Numbered from the stretch's first letter, positions 1 through 7,957 are shown. The stretch is DNA of 21,716 nucleotides from CAZDBA01 sp964503615 (GCA_964503615.1 CAZDBA010000087.1:1-21716); one strand, 5' to 3'. The notes: generated from the sequence alone by a model not told the origin. Numbers and translations: made by a program.

Positions 1-2
1 CC

Positions 3-314
3 AGCAGCTATGACCAGATGTTTGGTGTGGGGGACGCGAGTGAGGTCACGGTGACAGTCCAATGGGCAGATGGTCGGGTAACTGACATTGGCATGGTTTC
101 GACGAACCAATTCCTGGTTATTGATCAAGAAGCCCTCTTGAACCGGGTTTTGCTGGGCGATGTGAACCAGGATGAAGTCGTCAACTTCTCTGATATCGCG
201 CCCTTTATCCAACTGCTTGCTACTGGTTCCTTTATGGATGAAGCCGATATAGATGGAAATGGGGTAGTCAACTTTCAGGACATTGGCCCATTTATCGATT
301 TGCTTAGAGGGTAA
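3..314 (+). CDS. ASPIC/UnbV-domain protein with C-terminal dockerin-like module (3' end only)
   Basis: The reading frame is open from base 3, so this is the C-terminus of a gene starting before the window; the ATG at 18 is probably internal. The first part (SSYDQMFGVGDA..., then VTVQWADGR and the NQFLVID segment) resembles the end of the ASPIC/UnbV domain, whose family members read roughly FGLG...V.WPSG.......N. Such proteins usually carry FG-GAP/VCBS propeller repeats upstream, which here would lie outside the window. The last ~55 residues hold two EF-hand-like calcium loops, DVNQDEVVNFSDIAPF and DIDGNGVVNFQDIGPF, a dockerin type I-like pair common at the C-termini of secreted planctomycete proteins. 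No cellulosome is implied; cohesin partners are generally unknown in this phylum. Likely extracytoplasmic. The ASPIC assignment rests on a short stretch; the dockerin-like pair is clear. Confidence 0.8.
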   Translation, partial: SSYDQMFGVGDASEVTVTVQWADGRVTDIGMVSTNQFLVIDQEALLNRVLLGDVNQDEVVNFSDIAPFIQLLATGSFMDEADIDGNGVVNFQDIGPFIDLLRG

Positions 315-543
315 GGCCAAATTGGGCATACCCTGGATTAGTTAATACGGAATCCTTGGTTGCAGCCATTCGCTGACCCGAACCTGAACTGGACGCAGAA
401 GAAGACACTGTTCTCAACAATGATTGGTGCTTTGTTCTTACCCGGGTTGGTATGTTTCTCTTGCTAGCGAGTGATTTGTCGAAACGGATTGTAGTTTTCG
501 GACTTGAGTTCGGGATGCGATCTATCTACGCTCCCGCCTCATT

Positions 544-572
544 TTGCGAATGATCGGTATGAAAATTCGCAA
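544..572. promoter_or_regulatory. Inverted repeat TTGCGAAT-N13-ATTCGCAA
   Basis: A perfect 8-bp inverted repeat with a 13-base spacer, about 145 bases upstream of the lipoprotein start. The same half-site occurs as an inverted pair near 11955-12012 and singly at 8997-9006, all intergenic, so it could be an operator for a shared regulator. No T-tract follows, so a terminator is unlikely. Confidence 0.35.
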
Positions 573-627
573 GTGAAAAATTGGCGACTATGGTACTCAC
601 TTTAGATGCGTAAGCGTCTTAGATGGT

Positions 628-686
628 AACCCGCAGCGTAAGCAAGGACGCGAAAGCAAGTTGTTTCCTCGCTAACGTGTTGGGTT
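628..686. repeat. Planctomycete-type interspersed hairpin repeat ('TRSVS' element)
   Basis: The arms 628-648 and 666-686 form an imperfect 21-bp inverted repeat (15 of 21 positions pair) around a 17-base loop; both begin AACCC and end AGGA when read inward. Translated on the plus strand the left arm gives TRSVS, a peptide I associate with spurious N-terminal extensions in Pirellulaceae genomes. No second copy lies in this window, so its dispersed nature is inferred from recollection of such genomes. It sits directly upstream of the lipoprotein gene and could affect its mRNA. Confidence 0.5.
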
Positions 687-715
687 TCCAATTACCCCGA
701 ACAGAAAGATCAAGG

Positions 716-1369
716 ATGATCAATCAAATCAAACGTTATCGAATCTTGAGCATGTTGTTGGTGGCGGCGATTGTGATCGGTAGCAGTGGCTGCATCGGAG
801 CCATGGCTCAACTGTTGTACGTCATGAAGGGGCACAAGTCGCCTGCGGAGTTCGATGGGCTGGAAGGAAAACGAGTTGCGGTTGTGGTCGTTTCCGATGC
901 ATCCGCCTATGGACCTGATACATTGACTTATTCTGTGAGCAAGATTGTCAGTATGGATCTGACAAACAACGTCAAAAATATCTCGGTGATTCCCCCAGCG
1001 GAAATTGAAAAATGGATGGATACCAAAGGTTGGGACCAAACCGATTTTCGCGAAGTTGGTGACGGGCTGGGAGCTGAAATAGTCGTTTCAGTCGAAATTG
1101 GATCGTACACGATTCACGAGGGAACAACGCTTTACAAAGGCCAGTCCGATTTGAGCGTATCAGTTCATGATGTCGAGTCAGGACAACTATTGTTTTCCAA
1201 AGGACCGAACGCGTTCGTTTTCCCAGAGAACGGCCGCCCTGCAATCCAAACAAATCCACGTCAGTTTGAGCAACTGTATTTGGCCAAGCTGACGAATTAT
1301 GTGGCAAGGTTGTTCTACGCACATGATCGACTTGATTCAGTAGCCGATGACGCTTCAATGCCTTTTTAA
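716..1369 (+). CDS. Small predicted lipoprotein of unknown function
   Basis: The product is 217 residues from the ATG at 716. The same frame is open back to 623, but those 31 codons are the interspersed repeat and would bury the signal peptide, so I prefer 716. Residues 1-25 form a lipoprotein signal: basic start (INQIKRYR), a hydrophobic run (MLLVAAIVIG) and the lipobox-like SSGC, giving a lipidated cysteine. The mature part alternates beta and alpha segments (KRVAVVVVSDAS; an EIEKW helix; GAEIVVSVEI; DLSVSVHDVESGQLLF). This pattern distantly recalls the small alpha/beta fold of LpoB/CsgG-type lipoproteins, but no diagnostic motif is visible, so function is unassigned. It probably sits at the membrane facing the periplasm. 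It converges with the coiled-coil gene at 1450, 80 bases away, with no clear terminator between. Confidence 0.75.
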   Translation: MINQIKRYRILSMLLVAAIVIGSSGCIGAMAQLLYVMKGHKSPAEFDGLEGKRVAVVVVSDASAYGPDTLTYSVSKIVSMDLTNNVKNISVIPPAEIEKWMDTKGWDQTDFREVGDGLGAEIVVSVEIGSYTIHEGTTLYKGQSDLSVSVHDVESGQLLFSKGPNAFVFPENGRPAIQTNPRQFEQLYLAKLTNYVARLFYAHDRLDSVADDASMPF

Positions 1370-1449
1370 TCCTGGGGTCGTCGCCTTTTCCCGGGCAGAA
1401 AAAAAGAAACACTAATTAGCAAAACTCCGAGCAATTGGCTCAGCGTGTC

Positions 1450-2841
1450 TTAGGGGTTTGCATTTTCTAGTCTGCGAGGCTTGTCTTCTCTGCAAATGAC
1501 CAGCAGTGCTCCGGCTAGTCCACTTAGCAACGTGCCGCCGACCCAGGTGGTTAATGTCCAGTCCCCTTTCTTGGGTTCAATCGTGGCTTGAGAAGCTTCT
1601 GCTTCGTTTGTTTCACCATCAGAATCTGAATCGTTGTTTGTTTCTTTGAGTTTTGTGTTGATTGCAGGCAATTGCTCTACGTCAGCTTGCGAAACTTGCA
1701 GTGCTTTCTTTAGCTCGCCCGCTTCACTTTTGAGTTCTTCGTTTTCGGATTCAAGCGTTTTGAAATTAGTTTCCAGTTGTTTGTAGCTGGTGTCCAATTT
1801 TTCCAAACGATCGTTCAGTTTGTTCAGCTCTTCAGTTTGGTCCGAACCAGTTTGACCTGCTGTGTTGTTTTGAGACTTCAGCTCTGAAATCTTGGCTTCT
1901 GCGATTTTCAAGTCTGAAGTCAGGCGCTTGATTTTTTCAGAACTCGCATTATTTGTCTCGGCCAGCTTTTTGTTCATTTCCGCTAGCGTACCAATATCAG
2001 TCGCCGATTTTTGGGCCGCTGCTTGTAGCTCACTAATGGTCGTACTCAGCTTTTCAACTTGAACCTGTGCTAGGGAGTTTGCATCGGCACTACTGTTCAT
2101 CCTTGCTTCTAATTTTGTTTGCAAAGTTGAATTTGTTGTGGTTAAACTCTCGACCTTTTCCGTCAACTGACCGTTGGTTGTTTGCAATGTTTGAATCTGA
2201 GTGTTGAGTTTCGCTTGCGCGTCGGAATTCGAAGATTTCAGAGCCTCCATTTCCTCGGTGAGTGCAGAGTTCTTCGTCTTTAAGCTTTCACGTGCTTCCA
2301 GAAGGTCGCTGTTCGTGGACTTCAGCGATTCAATCTTCGAATTAAGCCCTGAAACAGTAGCCGTCGCGTTTTGAGGGTCGCTCTCAGCTTTGGTTTGCAT
2401 GCTCTGTTTCAAGGCTGTGTTTTCAGTTTTCAATTGTTGGGTTTGAATCTGCAACTCGTTGATTTGTGAGGTTAGAGTCCCGTTTTCTTTTTTACTACTT
2501 TCTAGATTGAGTCTTGCTGCATCCAGTTCCGCTTGTAAAGGATTCTCGCCAGCCGGTTCTGTTGACGAGGCTTCTGTGTTCGGTGTTTCGCTTGGAGCTT
2601 CTACAATCGTTCCGGGAATGGGAGTTTCGTAGATCGGATACGGTTGAGGGTAGATCGGTATTTGCAAAGGATCTTGAATGATCGTCTCGGGTAGCAGTTG
2701 TCCTTGGTCAACGACGCCTGGGATATACTGTGGGTAAATTGTCTCGTTTTGCCCAAACACATTTGTGGGAGCCCAAACGCTAAGGGCCAATAAAACTGTT
2801 GCGGAAAAGAAGACGGATGCCTGATAAAGACGAGTATTCAT
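1450..2841 (-). CDS. Secreted coiled-coil protein with C-terminal membrane anchor
   Basis: 463 residues, not assigned to a family. Residues 1-31 look like a signal peptide (MNTRLYQ, a hydrophobic stretch, likely cleavage near VFG-Q). A Pro/Tyr/Ile-rich segment (about 35-80, with repeated YPQPYPIYETPIPG-like turns) and a Ser/Thr/Glu linker follow. Residues about 100-400 are a long coiled coil rich in Lys, Glu, Asn, Thr and Ser with many near-heptad 'LKS.NS.L' and 'LTTTN..L' units. Near the C-terminus a hydrophobic helix (WVGGTLLSGLAGALLVIC) is followed by a basic tail (REDKPRR), the look of a stop-transfer anchor. The protein would thus project from the membrane on the non-cytoplasmic side, perhaps as a spacer or envelope organiser; that role is inference. 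The ATG at 2841 has an AGG about nine bases upstream. It lies 265 bases from the VWA gene on the same strand, so co-transcription is unlikely. Confidence 0.8.
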   Translation of the reverse strand: MNTRLYQASVFFSATVLLALSVWAPTNVFGQNETIYPQYIPGVVDQGQLLPETIIQDPLQIPIYPQPYPIYETPIPGTIVEAPSETPNTEASSTEPAGENPLQAELDAARLNLESSKKENGTLTSQINELQIQTQQLKTENTALKQSMQTKAESDPQNATATVSGLNSKIESLKSTNSDLLEARESLKTKNSALTEEMEALKSSNSDAQAKLNTQIQTLQTTNGQLTEKVESLTTTNSTLQTKLEARMNSSADANSLAQVQVEKLSTTISELQAAAQKSATDIGTLAEMNKKLAETNNASSEKIKRLTSDLKIAEAKISELKSQNNTAGQTGSDQTEELNKLNDRLEKLDTSYKQLETNFKTLESENEELKSEAGELKKALQVSQADVEQLPAINTKLKETNNDSDSDGETNEAEASQATIEPKKGDWTLTTWVGGTLLSGLAGALLVICREDKPRRLENANP

Positions 2842-3106
2842 TTGTTCGACCTGAGTGTAGTAGCAAAGTATTGGCGCAAGTGTTCTTGCTCCAAAGATTC
2901 TATCTTCGCTCGGATCTGAATAAAATATTGAAATAGATTTTCACCAATTTACGGGTGAACGTTCAGGATTCGCTACCTTTAGAGCATCACAATGGGGATT
3001 CCAACGCATTAACTAACGAGGTCTTGCTTATCCTTGCGAACGCTGGGAGTTACCATTTTGGCCGTCTGATGGGAGTGGCCGTGCGCCGTTGAGATGACTC
3101 TCGTCT

Positions 3107-5101
3107 TTAGAGCTTGGGCGGAGGGCGCTTGGTCTTTGGTGTCTCGTTTTCCATTGGTGTGGGATCGGGCGCGTTGTTATTGTTGTTATTGTTCATCCTC
3201 TCCTCGCGAGGCCTTGTATAGGCCTCTTTCCAGCGCCAACCGATCGGCGTTTTCAATTCCCGCTCTGCGAGCATTGCCCACGGTGTTCCCGGATGTTCGT
3301 CAATAACTCGGTTCAAATATTCTTTGGCTTTCGCGGCCAGTTTGGCTTGTTTGCCACCAGTGGAGATGCTGTCATCTGCGACCAGAACCCAAGTGTTGTT
3401 CTCAGGATTTTCAAACTTGAGTTTCGTCTTTGCCAAAGCGAGCATCGCATTGTACGATTCGGCGCGAATCATGGCCGCAATCACTCGTCCGTAAGCGAGG
3501 TCAAAACCGGCTTGCCAACGAAGAGAATTCTCTTTCGAGCGATCGGACTCTCCAGCTTGTAAGATCCCGTAAAGTCGGTTCATCTTGGGTTCCAGGATCG
3601 CTGCATCCTGCTGAGCTCGGCTGACAATTCGAACGAAGTTGGCTTCGTCTGTTTTTGGGAACCGCATCCTGGGAGCTTCTAGCGCGCCGGTGCGAGAATT
3701 CTGAGCCGCATTGACAAGAGCAAAGCGGGCTTTGTTCTCTTGCACACGTTTGTTGTACGTTTTTAGGGAAACATAGTCAGGCTTGTAAGGGCGCATAATC
3801 TGTTGGTCAAAAAAGTACTCAAGTGACGCCGAGTACTCTGCGGTTTCCCAGCGTTGAACTCTTCGACCGACGCGTCGGTTCGGATGAACTGCAAAATAGA
3901 TCCCGCCTGACTCGTAGGCCATGCGTGTAAGCGCAAAAGGGCCAAAGCCAGAATCGATATTGCTAAGGTCCCGAAAGTCACCACCCGTAAATTCCAGTTG
4001 CAATCGTTCCGGCATGATTGACTCAGGCCCTTGATTTACAGGAGCCCATTGAACTTGTTGATCAAACTCCGGATCAGGATCGACCCACTTTACCTCTGTA
4101 GCTTCCCGACCAAAAGGAGCGGGGATACCGATTACGTAAACAGGGACTTCGTATTTTTTGAGATTTGCGATCGCTTCGTCAACTCGCTGGCGATCATCAC
4201 CCGCTTCGTCCGATACGATGATGATCATTACGTTTCGGTCACGCTCGCCGGTCGACTTTTTGATTTCGCGGAACTCTTTAAATCGGTTAACCGTTTCAAT
4301 GACCGCTGAGAAGACATATTCCAAGCCGGTGTCATCACGTGGGATTTTATTGATCGCGTCTTTGATGTCTTTTAAGCTGTCCGAAGGTCGGTCCAGCATT
4401 GCAGTAAAGTTGCTTCCAAATCCACAGACTTGAGTAAGCAGTGGAATATCGCTGTGATTTTTAAATGCGTCATGGCCTGACTCTTCGATCATCCCCAATT
4501 CCTGGTAGATGCGATCAAAACGTTGAACGATTTCCTCTCGTTGTCGGAGGAGACTGGCCGATTGATCGAATAGCCACACCACGGTGGTTTTGCGTTCGCC
4601 AAGCGACAAGAGGATTTCCTCAGTGATACGATCGACGGCTCCTGAAGCACCTTGAACGCTGGCACCTGCTGTACCTTTGATGTTCAGTGTTGAAACGTTT
4701 TCTGCCACAGAAGGTTCGAAAACGTCACTGACTAATAGATCGCCAAATTCAGTTTCTGGAATCTCGATTTCGACCGGATCTTCGAGCGGGTCTTCTTCGA
4801 ATTCGACCGCTTCATTAACGGCTTCCTCAAGAGCGTTCTCACTTTCCGCTCCTACTTCTGCTGTCTCTACCTCTTCAAACTGAATGTCGGGTACTGCTTC
4901 GTCAGGCAGTTCAATATCTTGATTGTCCACGTTCATGAAAACGGTGTCATCCACCGGTTTGGGCATCAAGATCTTTGCCAGCAGGACCAGCAGCAATAGA
5001 TGGAAAGCCAAACTGACAAACCAGAACGGTACTTCGCCATCAAGCGGCGTATCTACCTGTCCAGTCCGTTTTTGCCACCAATGTCTAAGTGCTGTTATCA
5101 T
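3107..5101 (-). CDS. Membrane-anchored von Willebrand factor A (VWA) domain protein
   Basis: 664 residues. A short basic N-terminus is followed by one membrane helix (about 25-45, FWFVSLAFHLLLLVLLAKIL), then a very acidic linker (about 50-130, Glu/Asp/Val-rich). The VWA domain begins near residue 155. TVVWLFDQSASL carries the DxSxS metal-site motif (D179, S181, S183), a threonine follows in PRDDTG near 258, and VMIIIVSDEAGDD supplies the later MIDAS aspartate near 298. The MIDAS site therefore looks intact and should bind a divalent metal for protein binding. Residues about 400-620 are a helical region without a recognised motif. The C-terminus has a run of seven asparagines and a Pro/Lys-rich tail. 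Topology suggests a short cytoplasmic end and an exported VWA module. VWA proteins of this layout are frequent in planctomycetes but mostly uncharacterised. It is divergent from the hydrolase-fold gene at 5376. Confidence 0.85.
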   Translation of the reverse strand: MITALRHWWQKRTGQVDTPLDGEVPFWFVSLAFHLLLLVLLAKILMPKPVDDTVFMNVDNQDIELPDEAVPDIQFEEVETAEVGAESENALEEAVNEAVEFEEDPLEDPVEIEIPETEFGDLLVSDVFEPSVAENVSTLNIKGTAGASVQGASGAVDRITEEILLSLGERKTTVVWLFDQSASLLRQREEIVQRFDRIYQELGMIEESGHDAFKNHSDIPLLTQVCGFGSNFTAMLDRPSDSLKDIKDAINKIPRDDTGLEYVFSAVIETVNRFKEFREIKKSTGERDRNVMIIIVSDEAGDDRQRVDEAIANLKKYEVPVYVIGIPAPFGREATEVKWVDPDPEFDQQVQWAPVNQGPESIMPERLQLEFTGGDFRDLSNIDSGFGPFALTRMAYESGGIYFAVHPNRRVGRRVQRWETAEYSASLEYFFDQQIMRPYKPDYVSLKTYNKRVQENKARFALVNAAQNSRTGALEAPRMRFPKTDEANFVRIVSRAQQDAAILEPKMNRLYGILQAGESDRSKENSLRWQAGFDLAYGRVIAAMIRAESYNAMLALAKTKLKFENPENNTWVLVADDSISTGGKQAKLAAKAKEYLNRVIDEHPGTPWAMLAERELKTPIGWRWKEAYTRPREERMNNNNNNNAPDPTPMENETPKTKRPPPKL

Positions 5102-5302
5102 GCGGAATCATTCTGAAAAGTCGCCAGTGGATTATAGAATGGCCCCGAATCCACTGTGCAAGTGTTAGTATACCTCTATTTTCGGATGAAAATCGCCCTG
5201 AGGCAAGTCAAATGCTGACCTGTACGCGAGAACCAATACCGACTAGAACGATTTTTACCGAATATTCCTTCTGATTTTCGGCCGGAGGTTGAAAAGCCAA
5301 CG

Positions 5303-5331
5303 TTGACCGTGGAAAAAGCTCATTCTACGAT
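5303..5331 (+). promoter_or_regulatory. Possible sigma70 promoter for the hydrolase-fold gene
   Basis: TTGACC (5303-5308) and TACGAT (5326-5331) are 17 bases apart, matching five and four of six consensus bases, about 45 bases upstream of the ATG at 5376. Planctomycete promoters are not well defined, so this is a sequence match only. Confidence 0.35.
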
Positions 5332-5375
5332 TGAGGTAGACATCGGAGTTTCAGTATCGAAAGGTAGCCTAAAAC

Positions 5376-6344
5376 ATGGTTTCCAAACATCTTAAGTTGT
5401 TGTTCCTAACGATCTTGTTCGGATCTTTTTCTGTTCTTGCATTTGCTCAAGAGAAGGAGAAAAAGACCGAAGAGGAACCGGAGCTTCCGCCCGCCGAAGT
5501 CGTCACGGTCAAAACCGAAGATGGCGTGTCGTTAAAGTGTGAGTGGTATCCGGGTACAAACGGAAAACTAACTATTCCGGTGATCCTGATTCATGATTGG
5601 GGAAATGACCGCAGAGGTATGTTGCCATTGGCAGCGCGGTTGCAAGCGCAACATGGATACGCTGTGCTCGTTCCCGATTTGCGAGGACACGGACAAAGCG
5701 TCAAGCATGTCAACATGGACGAACCGCTGGACCATACTGAGTTTAAGAAAGCTCAAATCGCGTCAGTCGTCAATGACATTGAGGCTTGTCGCAGATTCTT
5801 CATGGAGAAAAACAATAACGCGGAACTCAATGTCGAAATGCTTTCCCTTGTCGCAAGTCACCACTCTTGCGTACACGCATTGAATTGGGCAGTAATGGAT
5901 TGGAGTTGGGAGCCTCTGCCAGACGGCACTAAACAAGGACAGTATGTTAAAGCGATCGTTATGCTCTCGCCTGTACGGAGATTCAAATCGATGAACATGA
6001 GTCCCGCCCTAAAGACTCCTGTGATTAGCGGCAGGGGGATGCAGAGACCGCCAACGATCGCCATCTTTTGGGGAAGTGAAGATGCGACTTCGAACCGGGA
6101 GGCAAAGGCGCTTCATACTACGCTTGCCAAGTCACGGGTTGATCCGAATGATTTCCCCAAAGAAGACAGATGGATTCACCAGGACTTGTTTCAAATTCCC
6201 TATTCCACCGAAAGCGTTGGTGAAGATTTGCTATCGGACAACGCTTCGTCAAAGTTGGCGAACAGCGTTGGCGTTTTGCTGCAAAGAAAGATGGTTGATC
6301 AAGCAGAAGACTATCGCTGGCAAGACCACTCGAAAAAGGAATAA
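5376..6344 (+). CDS. Exported alpha/beta-hydrolase-fold protein with a degenerate nucleophile elbow
   Basis: 322 residues with a signal peptide (MVSKHLKLLFLTILFG..., likely cleaved after AFA near residue 24) and a charged linker. The fold is recognisable: the oxyanion-strand motif VILIHDWGNDRRGM (about 69-82), the DLRGHGQS turn (101-108), and the late strand IAIFWGSEDATS (228-239), whose aspartate fits the catalytic acid position. The nucleophile elbow is unusual. Where relatives have GHSMGG, this protein reads ASHHSC (160-165), placing histidine at the nucleophile position and lacking both glycines of GxSxG. WIHQDLF near 266 might offer the C-terminal histidine. It may be a non-catalytic hydrolase-fold protein, or use a neighbouring serine; this cannot be settled here. 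The start has an AAAGG about 12 bases upstream. It is divergent from the VWA gene and ends at the double-hairpin element. Confidence 0.8.
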   Translation: MVSKHLKLLFLTILFGSFSVLAFAQEKEKKTEEEPELPPAEVVTVKTEDGVSLKCEWYPGTNGKLTIPVILIHDWGNDRRGMLPLAARLQAQHGYAVLVPDLRGHGQSVKHVNMDEPLDHTEFKKAQIASVVNDIEACRRFFMEKNNNAELNVEMLSLVASHHSCVHALNWAVMDWSWEPLPDGTKQGQYVKAIVMLSPVRRFKSMNMSPALKTPVISGRGMQRPPTIAIFWGSEDATSNREAKALHTTLAKSRVDPNDFPKEDRWIHQDLFQIPYSTESVGEDLLSDNASSKLANSVGVLLQRKMVDQAEDYRWQDHSKKE

Positions 6345-6352
6345 GCTGGAGC

Positions 6353-6402
6353 GTAGCTCGCCTCTCTGCGGCGAGTATTGACGCCTCAGAGAGGCGTGCT
6401 AC
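6353..6402. repeat. Double-hairpin inverted-repeat element, possible bidirectional terminator
   Basis: The outer arms 6353-6368 and 6387-6402 pair over 16 bp with one mismatch. The same bases can instead form two small perfect hairpins, CTCGCC/GGCGAG (6357-6362/6370-6375) and ACGCCT/AGGCGT (6381-6386/6392-6397). It fills the gap between two convergent genes, so it may stop transcription or protect 3' ends from both sides, although no long T-run follows. The design resembles REP/BIME-like intergenic elements; no other copy is in this window. Confidence 0.55.
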
Positions 6403-6410
6403 TTTGCAAG

Positions 6411-7577
6411 CTACTCGTAGACTGGGATCTTCAATGTGATTCCAGCTGGAACTTCACCGGGGCTATTCAGCACCCCTTGGTTCACCACATAGATGTCTAA
6501 GTAGAACGCGGAGTCCCCATAGAACCTGACGGCAAGGTCGTGAAGTGTTTCGCCAGCTGTGGTTTGGTAGGTTTTGTAACGGGTCGAATCGCTCATTATT
6601 GGAGAGCGGTTTCTAGGGCGAATCGAAACTGTGTTCGAATGGGTCCCCTGATTTTGGAGCGAATTACCCGTTGGCTGTTTTCGAACGATCGGGCGGAAAC
6701 CAGGTTCGAGCGTGAATTCCTGGGCTCGCTCGGGTACAGAGTTGTAACGAGAATCCGATCCAGATCCTGAGTGATCCGCTTCGTAGGTCGACCGTTGGCG
6801 CTCGTAGTACTTTTCTTGTTGTGAGGCACGTTGCTGATGCTGCGAGTAATTTCTCCCAGGCGGACGAAATTTTGGCGGCGACGTAAATTGGCTTTCTAGC
6901 TGCCTTGCCGGCCTTAGAACCGTAGAGCTTTGTTGCGTATTCATGTTGGGCCGACGAAGTCGGAACAGAGATTCCTCTTGACGCGTTTGATTGCTCGGAG
7001 GGATCTCGTTGTTGTTTACGCGGATTTCGCTTGGAAAATGTTGCCCGAAATCTGGTGTGGCGATCTCAGATGCGGTTGCAAGTTTGCCCCTTAATTCGCT
7101 CTGCATCGGTTCCGTTGGTATGGGGGGCGCAACTGCTTGTGCCGGCTCCATGTAGTCTTCGATTGCATAACGGGAGAAATCAGGTTCTGCGATCGCTTGT
7201 TGCGACGCCGAAATGTCAGGGCTGACAAAATCGTTCTCAGGATTTCCCTGATTGGAAAGATTGGGAACAAGATTAGCTTCGACTAATTGCGGTTCCGTGC
7301 TGAAGGGATGAACAACAGATCGTGCTCCCGGCTGGAGGGAGGGCATGGAAGGTTGTGAATCTTTATTTAAAGCGACAAAGCCGCTGTCGGCTGTGTCGTT
7401 GACTCGGGGTCGAGGCAAGTTCTCTTGCCAAACATATCCTTGGCTGTCGGAGTCAGCTTGTAGTGAATTGACAGGTACGGCGTCCGAGATCGGTTGCTCG
7501 CGATGAAGATAACTGCCAAACACAAATGCGGTGCCAGCAAGCACGAGTCCAAGGAGAATTTGTTGTACTGAAGTCAT
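6411..7577 (-). CDS. Membrane-anchored LysM-domain protein
   Basis: 388 residues from the ATG at 7577, which has GGATC about nine bases upstream; an in-frame GTG at 7607 would add ten residues in front of the membrane helix and is less likely. Residues 4-22 (VQQILLGLVLAGTAFVFGS) form one membrane helix or uncleaved signal anchor. A long, low-complexity, Gln/Ser/Pro/Asn-rich region with many arginines follows and is probably disordered. The last ~52 residues are a LysM-like domain: YKTYQTTAGETLHDLAVRFY, then DIYVVNQGVL and the closing PAGITLKIP. LysM modules bind N-acetylglucosamine-containing glycans such as peptidoglycan, so a wall- or envelope-tethering role is plausible. The domain layout recalls LysM peptidoglycan-binding proteins of planctomycetes. 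It converges with the hydrolase-fold gene. Confidence 0.85.
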   Translation of the reverse strand: MTSVQQILLGLVLAGTAFVFGSYLHREQPISDAVPVNSLQADSDSQGYVWQENLPRPRVNDTADSGFVALNKDSQPSMPSLQPGARSVVHPFSTEPQLVEANLVPNLSNQGNPENDFVSPDISASQQAIAEPDFSRYAIEDYMEPAQAVAPPIPTEPMQSELRGKLATASEIATPDFGQHFPSEIRVNNNEIPPSNQTRQEESLFRLRRPNMNTQQSSTVLRPARQLESQFTSPPKFRPPGRNYSQHQQRASQQEKYYERQRSTYEADHSGSGSDSRYNSVPERAQEFTLEPGFRPIVRKQPTGNSLQNQGTHSNTVSIRPRNRSPIMSDSTRYKTYQTTAGETLHDLAVRFYGDSAFYLDIYVVNQGVLNSPGEVPAGITLKIPVYE

Positions 7578-7957
7578 GTTAGGATCCAATCGAAAAAAAT
7601 TCCGCACCCAAATCGAGTACAGGAAACTTTGGTCGAAACATCCATGTCGACAGTCAAGCTTGTTAAGGCCTGAGCCTCACTAGCAAATAATTATTGCACC
7701 GGCTCACGAAACATTACGTAAAATGCTCGAAAATGGGTCGTTAGTTGCTGGCAGAATTCAGGTCACAACGATCAGCTAAACTTTTCGGTAGCTTAAACCA
7801 GCAATAGGTTCACCACCCAGCCAAAGGAAACAATCAGCTGTACATCTACTTGAACGTTTTACAATGGCTTTTACTCAAGCGGCACCAATGCTAGCGCGGG
7901 TACGAAGGCTGTTGACTTCCAGCGTTTTAGATGCACAAGAGGCGCAGATAACGGGGC
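7578..7957. other. Intergenic stretch, no gene supported
   Basis: About 380 bases between the start of the LysM gene and the end of the epimerase gene, both on the minus strand. I see no tRNA, strong hairpin with T-tract or repeat. It should contain the LysM promoter, but no convincing hexamer pair stands out. A 54-codon plus-strand frame at 7864-8028 overlaps the epimerase 3' end and was not accepted. Confidence 0.5.

Larger units (their letters stand above)
315..715. other. Non-coding stretch between two plus-strand genes
   Basis: About 400 bases without a convincing gene. It holds a perfect 8-bp inverted repeat (544-551/565-572) and an imperfect 21-bp hairpin repeat (628-648/666-686), both listed separately. 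I see no tRNA, no clear intrinsic terminator for the preceding gene and no strong sigma70 promoter. An open frame entering from 623 runs into the following lipoprotein gene but is made of the interspersed repeat. Confidence 0.6.

Noticed and set aside
623..715. N-terminal extension of the lipoprotein gene starting at 623
   Set aside because: It is made of the interspersed hairpin repeat and would bury the lipoprotein signal peptide that begins at 716.
972..1412. 146-codon minus-strand frame opposite the lipoprotein gene
   Set aside because: Shadow of a frame with a clear signal peptide and lipobox; no ribosome-binding site or domain.
1370..1449. Terminator between the lipoprotein and coiled-coil genes
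   Set aside because: Only a 4-bp stem (GAGC/GCTC) and scattered A runs are visible; not enough to call.
5167..5172. TATACT on the minus strand as -10 box of the VWA gene
   Set aside because: No acceptable -35 element lies 16-18 bases upstream.
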